Notes under the pieces: generated by a model
Databases searched by the model: none
What the model was told of the DNA's origin: nothing
What the model saw: the letters and a program-made list of their open reading frames with translations, nothing else
Made by a program: the position numbers and the translations under genes
Shown: in pieces, positions 16,022 to 24,012 of the stretch
Position numbering within the stretch: position 1 is the stretch's first letter
Layout of the letters: every line of letters starts with the position of its first letter
Origin: Actinoplanes subtropicus
GTDB taxonomy: Bacteria > Actinomycetota > Actinomycetes > Mycobacteriales > Micromonosporaceae
Assembly (NCBI RefSeq): GCF_000721705.1
Contig: NZ_JOJL01000011.1
Span: 62,001 to 126,000, forward strand
DNA: 64,000 nucleotides
Reading direction: 5' to 3'

Positions 16022-16710
16022 CGGATCTCCTTCTCCCGCAGGCCTTCCGGGTCGAGCCGCTCGCCGATGAGCTCCAGCTCCTCGGCCGTCGGCCGCCGGG
16101 TCGACGGCACGTCGGACGGGATCGTGAGCGGAAACCCGGTGGCGGCCTGGACCTCGGCCACCGACACGCCGGGGTGCACCGAGCGCAGCCGCATCGAGCG
16201 ATCGGGCGTGGCGAAATCCAGCACCGCCAGGTTCGTCACCACCACCCGGATCTCGATCGCGCCGCGGTCATGACCGACGCCGCTCACCATGTCGACCTCG
16301 GGCACGAACACGCGCGGCGCGTGCCGGGGCACCCAGTAACTGGTGGCGTGGTTGACGGTGTTGCCCGGCGCGCCCCGGACCCCCAGGAGCTGCCGTTTCG
16401 GGCGGGACCAGTCCCCGATGCAGGAGATGTTCTGGTTGCCGAACCGATCGATCTGGCTCGCGCCCATCATCACGTGCCGGGTGCCGGCCGCCACCACGGC
16501 GAACACCGCCCGGTACGGCAGCCAGCCCTCGGCCTCGTCGTCGCGCAGCAGCGTCGCCTCGCCGTCGGTCAGCAGCAGGCCGGGAGCGAAGGTGAGCTGC
16601 GCCAGCCGCGCACCGAGCCGGGGGATCAGGCCGGTCGGCGAGGCCAGCACCGCGCCGTCGCCGCGCCACGCGTCGGCGCACGCGACCACGCAGACATCGG
16701 CCCGGGTCAT
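16018..16710 (-). CDS. ipdB: IpdB, beta subunit of cyclic beta-ketoacyl-CoA hydrolase
   Basis: The protein has 230 residues (Rv3552 has about 250). It belongs to the class I CoA-transferase fold: SPTGLIPRLGARLAQLTFAP, VMMGASQIDRFGNQNIS and GNTVNHATSYWVPRHAPRVF. IpdA and IpdB form a heterotetramer that, despite its CoA-transferase ancestry, hydrolyses ring C of COCHEA-CoA by retro-Claisen chemistry. ATG 16710 overlaps the ipdA stop by 4 bp and the 3' end overlaps ipdC by 4 bp, so the three are tightly coupled. Confidence 0.9.
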   Translation of the reverse strand: MTRADVCVVACADAWRGDGAVLASPTGLIPRLGARLAQLTFAPGLLLTDGEATLLRDDEAEGWLPYRAVFAVVAAGTRHVMMGASQIDRFGNQNISCIGDWSRPKRQLLGVRGAPGNTVNHATSYWVPRHAPRVFVPEVDMVSGVGHDRGAIEIRVVVTNLAVLDFATPDRSMRLRSVHPGVSVAEVQAATGFPLTIPSDVPSTRRPTAEELELIGERLDPEGLREKEIR

Positions 16711-17537
16711 CGCGCCGCCACCGCCTTCTGGTAGCTCTCCTCGTCACCGTCCAGGTAGGCCGATCGGAACTGGTCCCAGCCGGCCGTCGCGTACTCCCGC
16801 TGGAACGACTCGTCCCGGTCGTAGTCGGGCACGCAGCTGGTGAAGTGGGCGCCGCGTGGGGTTTCCACGACCCCGTCCACCATCATCCGATTGAGCAGCA
16901 GCCCTTGCGGCGGGCCGGAATCCATCAGCTCGGCGGTGCTCACCAATCGCTCACAGGAGACGTAGCGGCGCTTGGCGGCCAGGCAGAACAGGTCGTCGAA
17001 GTATGGGTCGGGGCCGAGGTAGCGGGCGTTGCCGGAGGGATCGGCGCGGTTCAGGTGGACCAGCGCCGCGTCCAGCGTCAGCGCCGGCATCGCGACCAGT
17101 TCGGTGTCGTCGGCGTACGGCGATCGGATCGTGCGCAGCGAGGGGTTGACCCGCATGACGTCCGAGCCCAGCCCGGCCCGGATCGGCAGGAACGGCAACC
17201 GGTTGGCGGCCGCCAGCAGCCCCCAGTAGAGCATCCCCTCGTCGTACTCGGTCAGCTCGATCGCGCCCTCCTGGCGGGCGCGGCAGAAGTGTGGCTCGAG
17301 CGCGATGCTGTCCAGCGAGACGAAGCCGGTGACCACCCGGCGCACGCACCCGTACGCGATCAGCAGCCCGACATCCGGCCCGCCGTAGGTGACCACGGTC
17401 AGGTCGCGCAGGCCGGCCCGGCAGATCGCCCGGACCAGCGCCATCGGCTTGCGGCGCGAGCCCCAGCCGCCGATCCCGATCGTCATCCCGTCGCGCAGCT
17501 CGCCGACCACGTCGCCGGCCGTCATGACGATGTCCAC
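16707..17537 (-). CDS. ipdA: IpdA, alpha subunit of cyclic beta-ketoacyl-CoA hydrolase
   Basis: The protein has 276 residues (Rv3551 has about 292); GTG 17537. The CoA-transferase alpha fold shows in GMTIGIGGWGSRRKPMALVR near the N-terminus, LTVVTYGGPDVGLLIAYG, and GLGSDVMRVNPSLRTI. With IpdB it opens the last steroid ring in the cytosol. It starts 1 bp after the echA20 stop. I did not assign the catalytic glutamate residue. Confidence 0.9.
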   Translation of the reverse strand: MDIVMTAGDVVGELRDGMTIGIGGWGSRRKPMALVRAICRAGLRDLTVVTYGGPDVGLLIAYGCVRRVVTGFVSLDSIALEPHFCRARQEGAIELTEYDEGMLYWGLLAAANRLPFLPIRAGLGSDVMRVNPSLRTIRSPYADDTELVAMPALTLDAALVHLNRADPSGNARYLGPDPYFDDLFCLAAKRRYVSCERLVSTAELMDSGPPQGLLLNRMMVDGVVETPRGAHFTSCVPDYDRDESFQREYATAGWDQFRSAYLDGDEESYQKAVAAR

Positions 17538-17538
17538 G

Positions 17539-18276
17539 TCAGCTCCCGTCGACGAATCTCTGCCGGGCGCGGTCGCCGGCGCCGTTGAGGTTGAGCTCGA
17601 AGGTGAAGCCCTGCTCGAACCGGTACGACCGCTTGACGTCGACCGGGTCGATGCCGTTCAGCGCCTCCTTGGCCCGGCGGATGACCACCGGGTCCTTGGC
17701 CGCGATCTCCTCGGCCACCGCCCGGGCGGCGGCCCGCTGCCGGCCCACCGGCACCACCTCGTGCACCGTCCCGAAGCGGTGCAGATCGGCGGCGGTGACC
17801 GGGCGGCAGGTGTAGACCATCGCCCGCATCAGCTGCGGCGGCACCAGGCGGGCCAGGTGGGTGGCGGCGCCGAGCGCGCCCCGGTCAACCTCGGGCAGGC
17901 CGAAGGTGGCGTCGTCGGCGGCCACGATCAGGTCGGCGTTGCCTACCAGGCCGATGCCGCCGCCGAGGCAGAAGCCGTGCACCGCGGCGATCACCGGGAC
18001 CGGGCAGTCGTAGACGGCGGCGAACGCGGCGGCACAGCCCCGGTTCGCGGCCAGCAGCACCTCGTGGCCGGGGCCGCGCTGCATCTCCTTGATGTCCACG
18101 CCGGCGCAGAACCCGCGGCCCTCGGCGGACAGCACGACCGCCCGGGTCGCCGGATCGGCCCCGGCCGCCGTCACCAGGTCGGCGACGGCCAGCCAGCCGG
18201 CCGCCGGCAACGCGTTGACCGGCGGGAAATCGATGACCACCTCGGCGACCGCGCCGCGGTCCAGGTGTACGCCCAC
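17539..18276 (-). CDS. echA20: EchA20, crotonase-fold hydrolase opening steroid ring D
   Basis: The protein has 245 residues; GTG 18276. Crotonase motifs: GFCAGVDIKEMQRGPGHE, HGFCLGGGIGLVGNADLI and DDATFGLPEVDRGALGAATH. Close to Rv3550 in length and content. EchA20 hydrolytically opens ring D of the IpdC product to give COCHEA-CoA, the substrate of IpdAB encoded directly downstream. It is the first gene of the ipd operon; a KstR2-like operator lies 13 bp upstream in the divergent promoter shared with an SDR gene. Confidence 0.9.
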   Translation of the reverse strand: MGVHLDRGAVAEVVIDFPPVNALPAAGWLAVADLVTAAGADPATRAVVLSAEGRGFCAGVDIKEMQRGPGHEVLLAANRGCAAAFAAVYDCPVPVIAAVHGFCLGGGIGLVGNADLIVAADDATFGLPEVDRGALGAATHLARLVPPQLMRAMVYTCRPVTAADLHRFGTVHEVVPVGRQRAAARAVAEEIAAKDPVVIRRAKEALNGIDPVDVKRSYRFEQGFTFELNLNGAGDRARQRFVDGS

Positions 18277-18288
18277 CGCGACAGGCTA

Positions 18289-18302
18289 ACCTAGCGCTTG
18301 CT
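18289..18302. promoter_or_regulatory. KstR2-like operator (one mismatch)
   Basis: ACCTAGCGCTTGCT matches the KstR2 motif AnCAAGnnCTTGnT except for T in place of A in the first half-site. It is placed between echA20 (minus) and the SDR at 18323 (plus), the expected position for HIP-CoA control of the ipd operon. Confidence 0.75.
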
Positions 18303-18322
18303 TGGTCGGCTACCATCGGCCG

Positions 18323-19045
18323 ATGGACTTCACCGGCCGCGCGGTGGTCGTCACCGGCGGCACCAGAGGGATCGGCGCGGCGATCGCGTCCGCCTTCCGG
18401 GAGGCCGGCGCCCAGGTGCTGGTCTGCGGTCGCCATGAGACGGCGGAGTTTCGGGCCGACGTGCGCGATCCGGAACAGGCCGCGGCCCTCGTCGACGCGG
18501 CGGTCGAGCGATTCGGCCGGCTCGATGTCGTGGTGAACAACGCGGGTGGCGCGCCGGCGGCGCCGGCGGCCACCGCCTCGCCCCGGCTGCACGCGAAAAT
18601 CATCGAGCTCAACCTGATCGCCCCGCTGCACGTCGCCCAGGCGGCCAACGCGGTGATGCGGAAGCAACCCGGCGGCGGTCTGATCCTCATGGTGGGCAGC
18701 GTCAGCGGCACCCGCCCGTCGCCCGGCACGGCCGCCTACGGCGCGGCCAAGGCCGGCCTGCACCACCTGGCGACCAGCCTGGCCGCCGAGTGGGCGCCGG
18801 CGGTGCGGGTGAACAGCGTGATCCCGGGCCCGGTGGGCAGCGCCGGGCTGGACCCTTCGGCCGTGGCGCGCACCGTGCCGATGGGCCGGCCCGCGACGCC
18901 GGAGGACGTGGCCGGCGTCTGCCTGCTGTTGGCCTCGCCGCTGGCGGCCTACGTGACGGGCGCGGCGCTGACCGTCCACGGCGGCGGCGAGTGGCCGGGC
19001 TACCTCCCGAAGTTGCTCAAAGCAGGCGACGGTGATCCCAGCTGA
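18323..19045 (+). CDS. Short-chain dehydrogenase/reductase (Rv3549c-like)
   Basis: The protein has 240 residues; ATG 18323 is chosen because the fold begins directly with MDFTGRAVVVTGGTRGIGAA. NNAG, the catalytic serine in MVGSVSGTRPS and YGAAKAG are all present. The C-terminus has the VTGAALTVHGGGE signature. It is divergent from echA20 across a KstR2-like site, as Rv3549c is adjacent to echA20 in M. tuberculosis. It likely oxidises or reduces a hydroxyl of a HIP-derived intermediate (a 5-hydroxyl or side-chain beta-hydroxyl), but the substrate is inferred. The 3' end overlaps the convergent PPOX-family gene by 29 bp. Confidence 0.82.
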   Translation: MDFTGRAVVVTGGTRGIGAAIASAFREAGAQVLVCGRHETAEFRADVRDPEQAAALVDAAVERFGRLDVVVNNAGGAPAAPAATASPRLHAKIIELNLIAPLHVAQAANAVMRKQPGGGLILMVGSVSGTRPSPGTAAYGAAKAGLHHLATSLAAEWAPAVRVNSVIPGPVGSAGLDPSAVARTVPMGRPATPEDVAGVCLLLASPLAAYVTGAALTVHGGGEWPGYLPKLLKAGDGDPS

Positions 19046-19466
19046 CCACCCGGCGCGGCTCGACCAGGTAGGCCGATCGCTTGGCGGCCGCGTGCGCGAC
19101 ATAGTCGTCGAGCACCTCGGCGTCCTGCCCGGCCATCCGGCCGGCGATCAGCTTGCCGATCGCGGTCACGCCGGCGAGGTCGTCGATCCGGGTCACCGAT
19201 CCGGTCACCTGCACGCCGCGCAGCTCGAAGTAATCGTCGCCGTCCTCGACCAGGCAGGTCACCCGGGGGTCGCGGGCGAGGTTGCGCGCCTTCTGCGAGG
19301 CGCGGTAGGTCCAGAACGCTATCCGGCCGTCGCGCATCCCGTAGAACATGCTGACCAGGTGGGGCGTGCCGTCCGGGTTGATGGTGGCGAGCTGGAGCTT
19401 CCGGCCGTCTTCGAGCAGTTTCTGTGCCTCGTCGGGCGGCATCGTCACGGTGTCGCGCTGCTTCAC
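19017..19466 (-). CDS. PPOX-class (split beta-barrel) flavin/F420 oxidoreductase
   Basis: The protein has 149 residues; GTG 19466 is preceded by GGGGAG and overlaps the upstream SDR stop by 4 bp, which decides the start. The fold is the pyridoxamine-phosphate-oxidase-like barrel: LQLATINPDGTPHLVSMFY, FWTYRASQKARNLARDPRVT and YFELRGVQVTGSV. Actinobacterial members bind F420, FMN or haem-related ligands. It ends an SDR-SDR-PPOX minus-strand operon headed by a perfect KstR2 site. In M. tuberculosis the neighbouring position holds ddn (another split-barrel F420 protein), so an F420-linked redox step for ring-degradation intermediates is plausible but unproven. Confidence 0.78.
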   Translation of the reverse strand: MKQRDTVTMPPDEAQKLLEDGRKLQLATINPDGTPHLVSMFYGMRDGRIAFWTYRASQKARNLARDPRVTCLVEDGDDYFELRGVQVTGSVTRIDDLAGVTAIGKLIAGRMAGQDAEVLDDYVAHAAAKRSAYLVEPRRVVSWDHRRLL

Positions 19467-20362
19467 GAGTTCTCCCCGAACGTGGCGTCGGCCAGGGCCA
19501 TGGTGTCCTCGCAGACGAAGCCGGGCGCCGGCGGGTCGGCGGTGAAAACGCCGCTCAGCGTGGCGTCCAGCTCGTCGGAAGTCCACTCGCCGGCGGTGGC
19601 GCGGAAGGTCTGCCGGATGGTCGGCGGGTCGAGCACGGCCACCACGTCGCTGTGCACGACGAAGACCTCGCCGTTGACGCGTTCCCCGGCCGGACCGGCG
19701 AGCGACACCACCAGCGGGGTGACGCGCTCGGGCGACATCGGGTCGGGGCCGTCGGGGGCGGGACCCATCAGCTCGCCGGTCATCGCCGTGCGGGCGCGCG
19801 GGCAGATCGCATTGGCGCGCACGCCGTAGCGGGCGCAGCCGCGAGCGGTGGCGACGGTGAGCCCGACGATGCCGCTCTTGGCCGCCGCGTAGTTGGGCTG
19901 CCCGGCCGAGCCGAGCAGGAAGGCCTCCGACGAGGTGTTGACGATCCGGGCGTACACCGGCTTCTGCTCGGCCTTGCTCAGATTCCGCCAGTACGCCGTG
20001 GCGAGCCGGGTGGTGACGAAGTGACCGCGCAGATGGACGCGGATCACGGTGTCCCATTCCTGCTCGGACATCGAGAAGATCATCCGGTCGCGCAGCACGC
20101 CGGCGTTGTTGACCAGGATGTCGAGGCCGCCGTACGCCTGCACCAGCGCCTCACCGATGGACCACTCGGCGACGTCACCCGGGCGGACCGTCGCCTCGCC
20201 ACCGCCGTCCCGGATGTGCGCCGCCACCGCGTCGAGGCCCGGGCCCGGCAGGTCGTTGAGCACCACCCGGGCGCCGGCGGCCGCCAGCGCGATCGCCTCG
20301 GCCGCGCCCAGCCCTTGCCCCGCGCCGGTGACGACGGCAATCTTTCCGTCGAGGGAGGTCAT
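19463..20362 (-). CDS. Short-chain dehydrogenase/reductase (Rv3548c-like)
   Basis: The protein has 299 residues, longer than usual through an extension of about 50 residues at the C-terminus. TGAGQGLGAAEA cofactor loop, NNAGVLRD, serine in IVNTSSEAFL and YAAAKSG are present. ATG 20362 lies 1 bp past the stop of the preceding SDR. The sequence resembles Rv3548c and the SDR part of multifunctional peroxisomal 17-beta-hydroxysteroid dehydrogenase type 4. The protein could be a 3-hydroxyacyl-CoA dehydrogenase for a steroid-derived acyl-CoA. Its place in a KstR2-led operon supports action on C/D-ring intermediates. Confidence 0.82.
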   Translation of the reverse strand: MTSLDGKIAVVTGAGQGLGAAEAIALAAAGARVVLNDLPGPGLDAVAAHIRDGGGEATVRPGDVAEWSIGEALVQAYGGLDILVNNAGVLRDRMIFSMSEQEWDTVIRVHLRGHFVTTRLATAYWRNLSKAEQKPVYARIVNTSSEAFLLGSAGQPNYAAAKSGIVGLTVATARGCARYGVRANAICPRARTAMTGELMGPAPDGPDPMSPERVTPLVVSLAGPAGERVNGEVFVVHSDVVAVLDPPTIRQTFRATAGEWTSDELDATLSGVFTADPPAPGFVCEDTMALADATFGENS

Positions 20363-20363
20363 C

Positions 20364-21119
20364 TCAGTACCCCGGCCCGCTGAGCAGCCCGCCGTCGGCG
20401 ACGAACTCGGCCCCGGTCGTGTAGGACGACTCGTCCGAGGCGAGGAAGGCGACCAGCCGGGAGATCTCGATCGGTTCGGCGAACCGGGCGATCGGCATCG
20501 CCTTGAGGAACGCGGCCGGATCGATCCCGGTCATGTGCTCGGCCGCGCCCAGCGACATCGAGGTCAGCACGCCGCCGGGGTGCACCGAGTTGACCCGGAT
20601 GCCGGCCGGGCCCAGCTCCTGCGCCGCCGACCGGGTGACGCCGCGGATGCCGAACTTGCTGGCGCTGTACGCGGACAGCCCGGCCGCGCCGGCGAATCCC
20701 TCGATCGACGACACGTTCACGATCGAGCCGCCGCCGCCCGCGGTCATCACCGGCGCCACCGTGTGCACGCCGAGCCAGCAGCCCACCAGGTTGACGTCGA
20801 TGACCCGGCGGAACTCGGCCGGCTCCATCTCGGCGATCGACCCGTGCCGCAGGATCCCGGCGTTGTTCACCAGAACATCCAATCTGCCGTACGTGTCGAG
20901 CACCGCGGCCACGGCGGCGGACCAATCGGCCTCGCTCGTCACGTCCTGGTGCACGTAGTGACAGCCCTCGAGGCCGTCGGCGACCGCCTGCCCCTTGTCG
21001 TCGAGCACGTCGCCGATCACGACCCGGGCGCCCTCGGCGACGAAATGCCGGGCGTGCGACTTGCCCATGCCGCGCGCGCCACCGGTGATGAGTGCAACCT
21101 TGCCATCGAGACGTCCCAT
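20364..21119 (-). CDS. Short-chain dehydrogenase, 3-alpha(20-beta)-hydroxysteroid dehydrogenase-like
   Basis: The protein has 251 residues. ATG 21119 is chosen over an in-frame start at 21137 because it has a GGAGGGG ribosome site and because the longer form would run into the KstR2 operator. Motifs: TGGARGMGKSHARHFVAEGA, NNAGILRHG, SSIEGFAG, YSASKFG and VNSVHPGGV. This resembles FabG3/Rv2002 (3-alpha,20-beta-HSD), which reduces steroid ketones with NADH. It is the first gene of the operon 20364-20362-19466. Confidence 0.82.
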   Translation of the reverse strand: MGRLDGKVALITGGARGMGKSHARHFVAEGARVVIGDVLDDKGQAVADGLEGCHYVHQDVTSEADWSAAVAAVLDTYGRLDVLVNNAGILRHGSIAEMEPAEFRRVIDVNLVGCWLGVHTVAPVMTAGGGGSIVNVSSIEGFAGAAGLSAYSASKFGIRGVTRSAAQELGPAGIRVNSVHPGGVLTSMSLGAAEHMTGIDPAAFLKAMPIARFAEPIEISRLVAFLASDESSYTTGAEFVADGGLLSGPGY

Positions 21120-21132
21120 CGGGCCCCCTCCT

Positions 21133-21146
21133 ACCAAGCGCTTGCT
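21133..21146. promoter_or_regulatory. KstR2 operator
   Basis: ACCAAGCGCTTGCT is a perfect match to AnCAAGnnCTTGnT, 13 bp upstream of the hydroxysteroid dehydrogenase-like gene and 20 bp past the kstR2 stop. Confidence 0.87.
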
Positions 21147-21165
21147 TGGGAGGAGGGTAGCACCG

Positions 21166-21771
21166 TCAATGCGCGCTGATGCCGACGAAAAGCAGGTGCA
21201 GCAGTCCGGTCACGATCTCGTCGGTGCTCCACGACTGGCCGCGGCTCTGCTTCCACGACGTGGGGATCCACAGGATGTCGCGCAGCAGCCGGTAGATGAG
21301 CCGCGCGTCCAGATCGGCCCGGAACTGCCCGCTGCGCTTGCCCCGCTCCAGCTGGTCGATCCAGGTCTGCTCGATCTCCTTCATCGCCGTCCGCAGGTAG
21401 GCGAAGCGTTTCTGCGCGCTGAAGTAGGCCCAGTCGTTCTGCAGCATGGTGAGGGCGGCCCGGTGCCGGCTGAGCGCCGCCGTGCTGGACCGGACCATCC
21501 GCTCGATGGCGATCCGCGGGTCGTCGGTGCCGGCGACCGCCGCCCGGTACCCGCCGAGTACGTCGTCGAGGAACTCCCGGAGGATCTCGTCGCCGATCGA
21601 CTCCTTGGAGTCGAAGTGGTGGTAGAGGCTCCCGGAGAGGATGCCGGCGGCGTCCGCGATCTCGCGAACCGTGGTGGCCCGGAAACCCTTCTCGGCGAAC
21701 AGGTCGGCGGCCAGCCGGACCAGATGGGCGCGGCGCTCGGACGCCGGCGCGGCCTTCTTCGTGGTCGTCAC
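21166..21771 (-). CDS. kstR2: TetR-family repressor KstR2
   Basis: The protein has 201 residues; GTG 21771. The HTH region GFRATTVREIADAAGILSGS, followed by LYHHFDSKES, is nearly the same as in Rv3557c KstR2, and the C-terminal ligand domain aligns over its length (for example LDARLIYRLLRDILW). KstR2 represses the late (C/D ring) genes and is released by HIP-CoA. A perfect KstR2 operator lies just downstream in front of the next operon and a degenerate one lies upstream of its own start. KstR, the regulator for the other eight sites, is not encoded in this window. Confidence 0.9.
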   Translation of the reverse strand: MTTTKKAAPASERRAHLVRLAADLFAEKGFRATTVREIADAAGILSGSLYHHFDSKESIGDEILREFLDDVLGGYRAAVAGTDDPRIAIERMVRSSTAALSRHRAALTMLQNDWAYFSAQKRFAYLRTAMKEIEQTWIDQLERGKRSGQFRADLDARLIYRLLRDILWIPTSWKQSRGQSWSTDEIVTGLLHLLFVGISAH

Positions 21772-21788
21772 CCGGCCGATCGTACTTG

Positions 21789-21802
21789 CCCAATCGCTTG
21801 CT
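21789..21802. promoter_or_regulatory. Degenerate KstR2-like site upstream of kstR2
   Basis: CCCAATCGCTTGCT keeps the CTTGnT half of the KstR2 motif perfectly and deviates at two defined positions in the other half. It is 18 bp upstream of the kstR2 start, suggesting weak autoregulation; it may also touch the divergent alcohol dehydrogenase promoter. Confidence 0.5.
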
Positions 21803-21825
21803 CGGTTCCGGAGCGGCCGATAGCG

Positions 21826-21839
21826 TAGAACGCGTTCTA
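21826..21839. promoter_or_regulatory. KstR operator
   Basis: TAGAACGCGTTCTA is a perfect palindromic KstR site, 22 bp upstream of the alcohol dehydrogenase GTG at 21861. The kstR2/adh intergenic region therefore combines KstR2-like and KstR sites within 51 bp. Confidence 0.86.
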
Positions 21840-21860
21840 GTTTCCAGAGGGGGTGGCGAG

Positions 21861-22955
21861 GTGCGGGCAGCGGTTATCCACGGGATCGGCGACCACGAGA
21901 AGCTCGACATACGCGACGATGTGACCGTGCTCGGTCCCGGCCCGGGCGAGATCCGGATCCGCGTGCGCGCGGCCGGCGTCTGCCACTCCGACCAGTCCGC
22001 CCGCGACGGCGGCCTGCCCCAGCCGGTGCCCGCGGTGCTCGGCCACGAGGCGGCCGGCGACGTGCTCGAGGTCGGCGAGGGCGTGGACGACCTGGCGCCC
22101 GGCGACCGGGTGATCGTCAACTGGCTGCCGTCCTGCGGCACGTGCGCCGAGTGCGTGCGCGGCATGCCGTATCTGTGCATGACCCACGTGATGACCGGCT
22201 ACGCGATGCCCCGATTCATGGCCGGCGACCTGCCGGTGTTCGGGATGGCGGGCTGCGGCGCGTTCGCCGAGGAGATGGTGGTGCCGCGGATCGGCGCCGT
22301 GCAGATCGACGCCGATGTGCCGTACGAGGTGGCTGCCCTGGTCGGCTGCGGCGTGATGACCGGCGTCGGTTCGGTCGTCAACACCGCTCAGCTGCGCCCG
22401 GGGGAGACCGCCGTGGTGATCGGTTGCGGCGGCGTCGGCATCGCGGCGATCCAGGGCTGCCGGCTCTCCGGCGCGTCCGTCATCGTGGCCGTCGACACCG
22501 TCCCGGCGAAGCTCGAGGTGGCCCGCCGCTTCGGCGCCACCCACGCGGTGACTCCCGACGGGCTCAGCGACCTGGTCGGTGAGGTCACCGCCGGCGAGGG
22601 CTTCGACTACGCCTTCGACGTGGTCGCTCTGCCGCAGACCTTGCGGACGGCATGGACCGCGACCCGCCGCGGCGGCTCCGTCGTCGTGGTCGGCGCCGGC
22701 CGGCCCGAGCACCAGGTCGAGTTCACCCCGTTCGAGCTGCTCTTCGAGGGCAAGAGCATCATCCCGTCGATGTACGGCTCGGGCCACCCGCCGCGCGACT
22801 TCCCTCGCCTGATCGCCCTCTGGCGCGCCGGCCGGCTCGATCTCGAGGGGATGATCAGCCACCGGATCCGGCTCGAGGAGGTCGAGGACGCGCTCGCCAA
22901 CCTCGGCCGCGGCGACGTCATCCGCCAGGTGATCGTCCACGACGCCGGCGCCTGA
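21861..22955 (+). CDS. Zinc-dependent alcohol dehydrogenase (class III-like MDR)
   Basis: The protein has 364 residues. GTG 21861 is chosen because it follows GAGGGGG and because the fold starts with RAAVIHGIGDHEKL. Catalytic zinc: GVCHSDQ and GHEAAG. Structural zinc: CGTCAECVRGMPYLC (C-x2-C-x2-C-x7-C). Rossmann: IGCGGVGIAAIQG. It resembles actinobacterial alcohol dehydrogenases such as AdhD, some of which use bound NAD or mycofactocin. Under KstR it may oxidise the C26 alcohol of the sterol side chain; this is inference. It is followed after 1 bp by the LLM gene, so they form an operon. Confidence 0.82.
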   Translation: MRAAVIHGIGDHEKLDIRDDVTVLGPGPGEIRIRVRAAGVCHSDQSARDGGLPQPVPAVLGHEAAGDVLEVGEGVDDLAPGDRVIVNWLPSCGTCAECVRGMPYLCMTHVMTGYAMPRFMAGDLPVFGMAGCGAFAEEMVVPRIGAVQIDADVPYEVAALVGCGVMTGVGSVVNTAQLRPGETAVVIGCGGVGIAAIQGCRLSGASVIVAVDTVPAKLEVARRFGATHAVTPDGLSDLVGEVTAGEGFDYAFDVVALPQTLRTAWTATRRGGSVVVVGAGRPEHQVEFTPFELLFEGKSIIPSMYGSGHPPRDFPRLIALWRAGRLDLEGMISHRIRLEEVEDALANLGRGDVIRQVIVHDAGA

Positions 22956-22956
22956 C

Positions 22957-24012
22957 ATGCGGCTGGGCATTCAGCTCGGGTACAGCGGGGAGGGGTTCGC
23001 GGCGGCCGTCGAGGAGGTGGTCGAGTTCGAGGCGGCGGGCGCCGACCTGGTCGTGGTGCCCGAGGCGTACAGCTTCGACGCGGTCAGCCAGCTCGGCTAC
23101 CTCGCCGCCCGGACCAGCCGGATGCAGCTCGCCTCCGGGGTGATGCAGCTCTACACCCGCACGCCGACGCTCACCGCGATGACCGCGGCGGGTATCGACT
23201 ACGTCTCCGGCGGCCGGTTCTCGCTCGGGCTCGGCGCCTCCGGGCCGCAGGTGATCGAAGGCTTCCACGGGGTCCCGTACGACGCGCCGCTCGCGCGGAC
23301 CCGGGAGGTGGTGGAGATCTGCCGGCGGGTCTGGCGCCGGGAAGTGCTCGTCCACGACGGCCCGCACTACCGGATCCCGCTGCCGGCCGATGCCGGGACC
23401 GGCCTCGGCAAGCCGCTCAAGCTCATCAACCGGCCGGTCCGCGACCGGATCCCGATCCTGCTGGCCGCCATGGGCCCGCGCAACGTCGCGCTCGCCGCCG
23501 AACTGGCCGAGGGCTGGCAGGCGCTGTTCCTCGACCCGGCCGCACTGTCCCGGGTCTTCGGGCCGGCGCTCGAGGAAGGCCTTTCCCGGCGTGATCCGGC
23601 GCTCGGGCCGCTGGACATCATGGTGCCGCTGCCGTTCGCGGTCGGCGAGCCGAGCGAGCGGTTGCTCGGCCGGCACCGCGCGCAACTGGCGCTCTACATC
23701 GGAGGGATGGGGGCGAAGGGCCGGAACTTCTCCAACGACCTCGTACGCCGCTACGGCTACCCGCGGGAGGCGGCGGCGGTCCAGGAACACTTCCTGGGCG
23801 GACGGCGGGCCGAGGCGATCGCCGCCGTGCCCGAGCCGTTGGTGCGCGCCACTTCGCTCGTGGGCGACCTGGCCTCGCTGCGTGCCCAGGTGGCCGCGCT
23901 GGCCGCCGCCGGCGTCACCACGCTGCTGGTTTCCCCGTTGGCCGCCGGCCGCGCCGAGCGGGTGAAGGATATCGCCGATTTGAAACAAGTTCTAATTGAC
24001 GCATCCCTTTGA
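22957..24012 (+). CDS. LLM-class F420-dependent oxidoreductase (Rv3520c-like)
   Basis: The protein has 351 residues; ATG 22957. N-terminus MRLGIQLGYSGEGFA, AYSFDAVSQLGYLAARTSR, GRFSLGLGASGPQVIEGFHG and PLKLINRPVRDRIPILLAAM match Rv3520c of the M. tuberculosis cholesterol regulon very closely over the whole length. The family uses reduced F420 or FMN in a TIM barrel. The steroid substrate is not known. Its last 32 bases carry a perfect KstR operator that must belong to the following kstD promoter. Confidence 0.85.
   Translation: MRLGIQLGYSGEGFAAAVEEVVEFEAAGADLVVVPEAYSFDAVSQLGYLAARTSRMQLASGVMQLYTRTPTLTAMTAAGIDYVSGGRFSLGLGASGPQVIEGFHGVPYDAPLARTREVVEICRRVWRREVLVHDGPHYRIPLPADAGTGLGKPLKLINRPVRDRIPILLAAMGPRNVALAAELAEGWQALFLDPAALSRVFGPALEEGLSRRDPALGPLDIMVPLPFAVGEPSERLLGRHRAQLALYIGGMGAKGRNFSNDLVRRYGYPREAAAVQEHFLGGRRAEAIAAVPEPLVRATSLVGDLASLRAQVAALAAAGVTTLLVSPLAAGRAERVKDIADLKQVLIDASL
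23981..23994. promoter_or_regulatory. KstR operator inside the 3' end of the LLM gene (distal kstD operator)
   Basis: TGAAACAAGTTCTA is a perfect TnnAACnnGTTnnA match located within coding sequence, 57 bp upstream of the second kstD operator (centre to centre). Confidence 0.82.

Noticed and set aside
19017..20057. Reading the PPOX gene as a 346-residue fusion
   Set aside because: The N-terminal 197 residues are a shadow frame of the SDR at 19463-20362; GTG 19466 with GGGGAG gives the normal family length.
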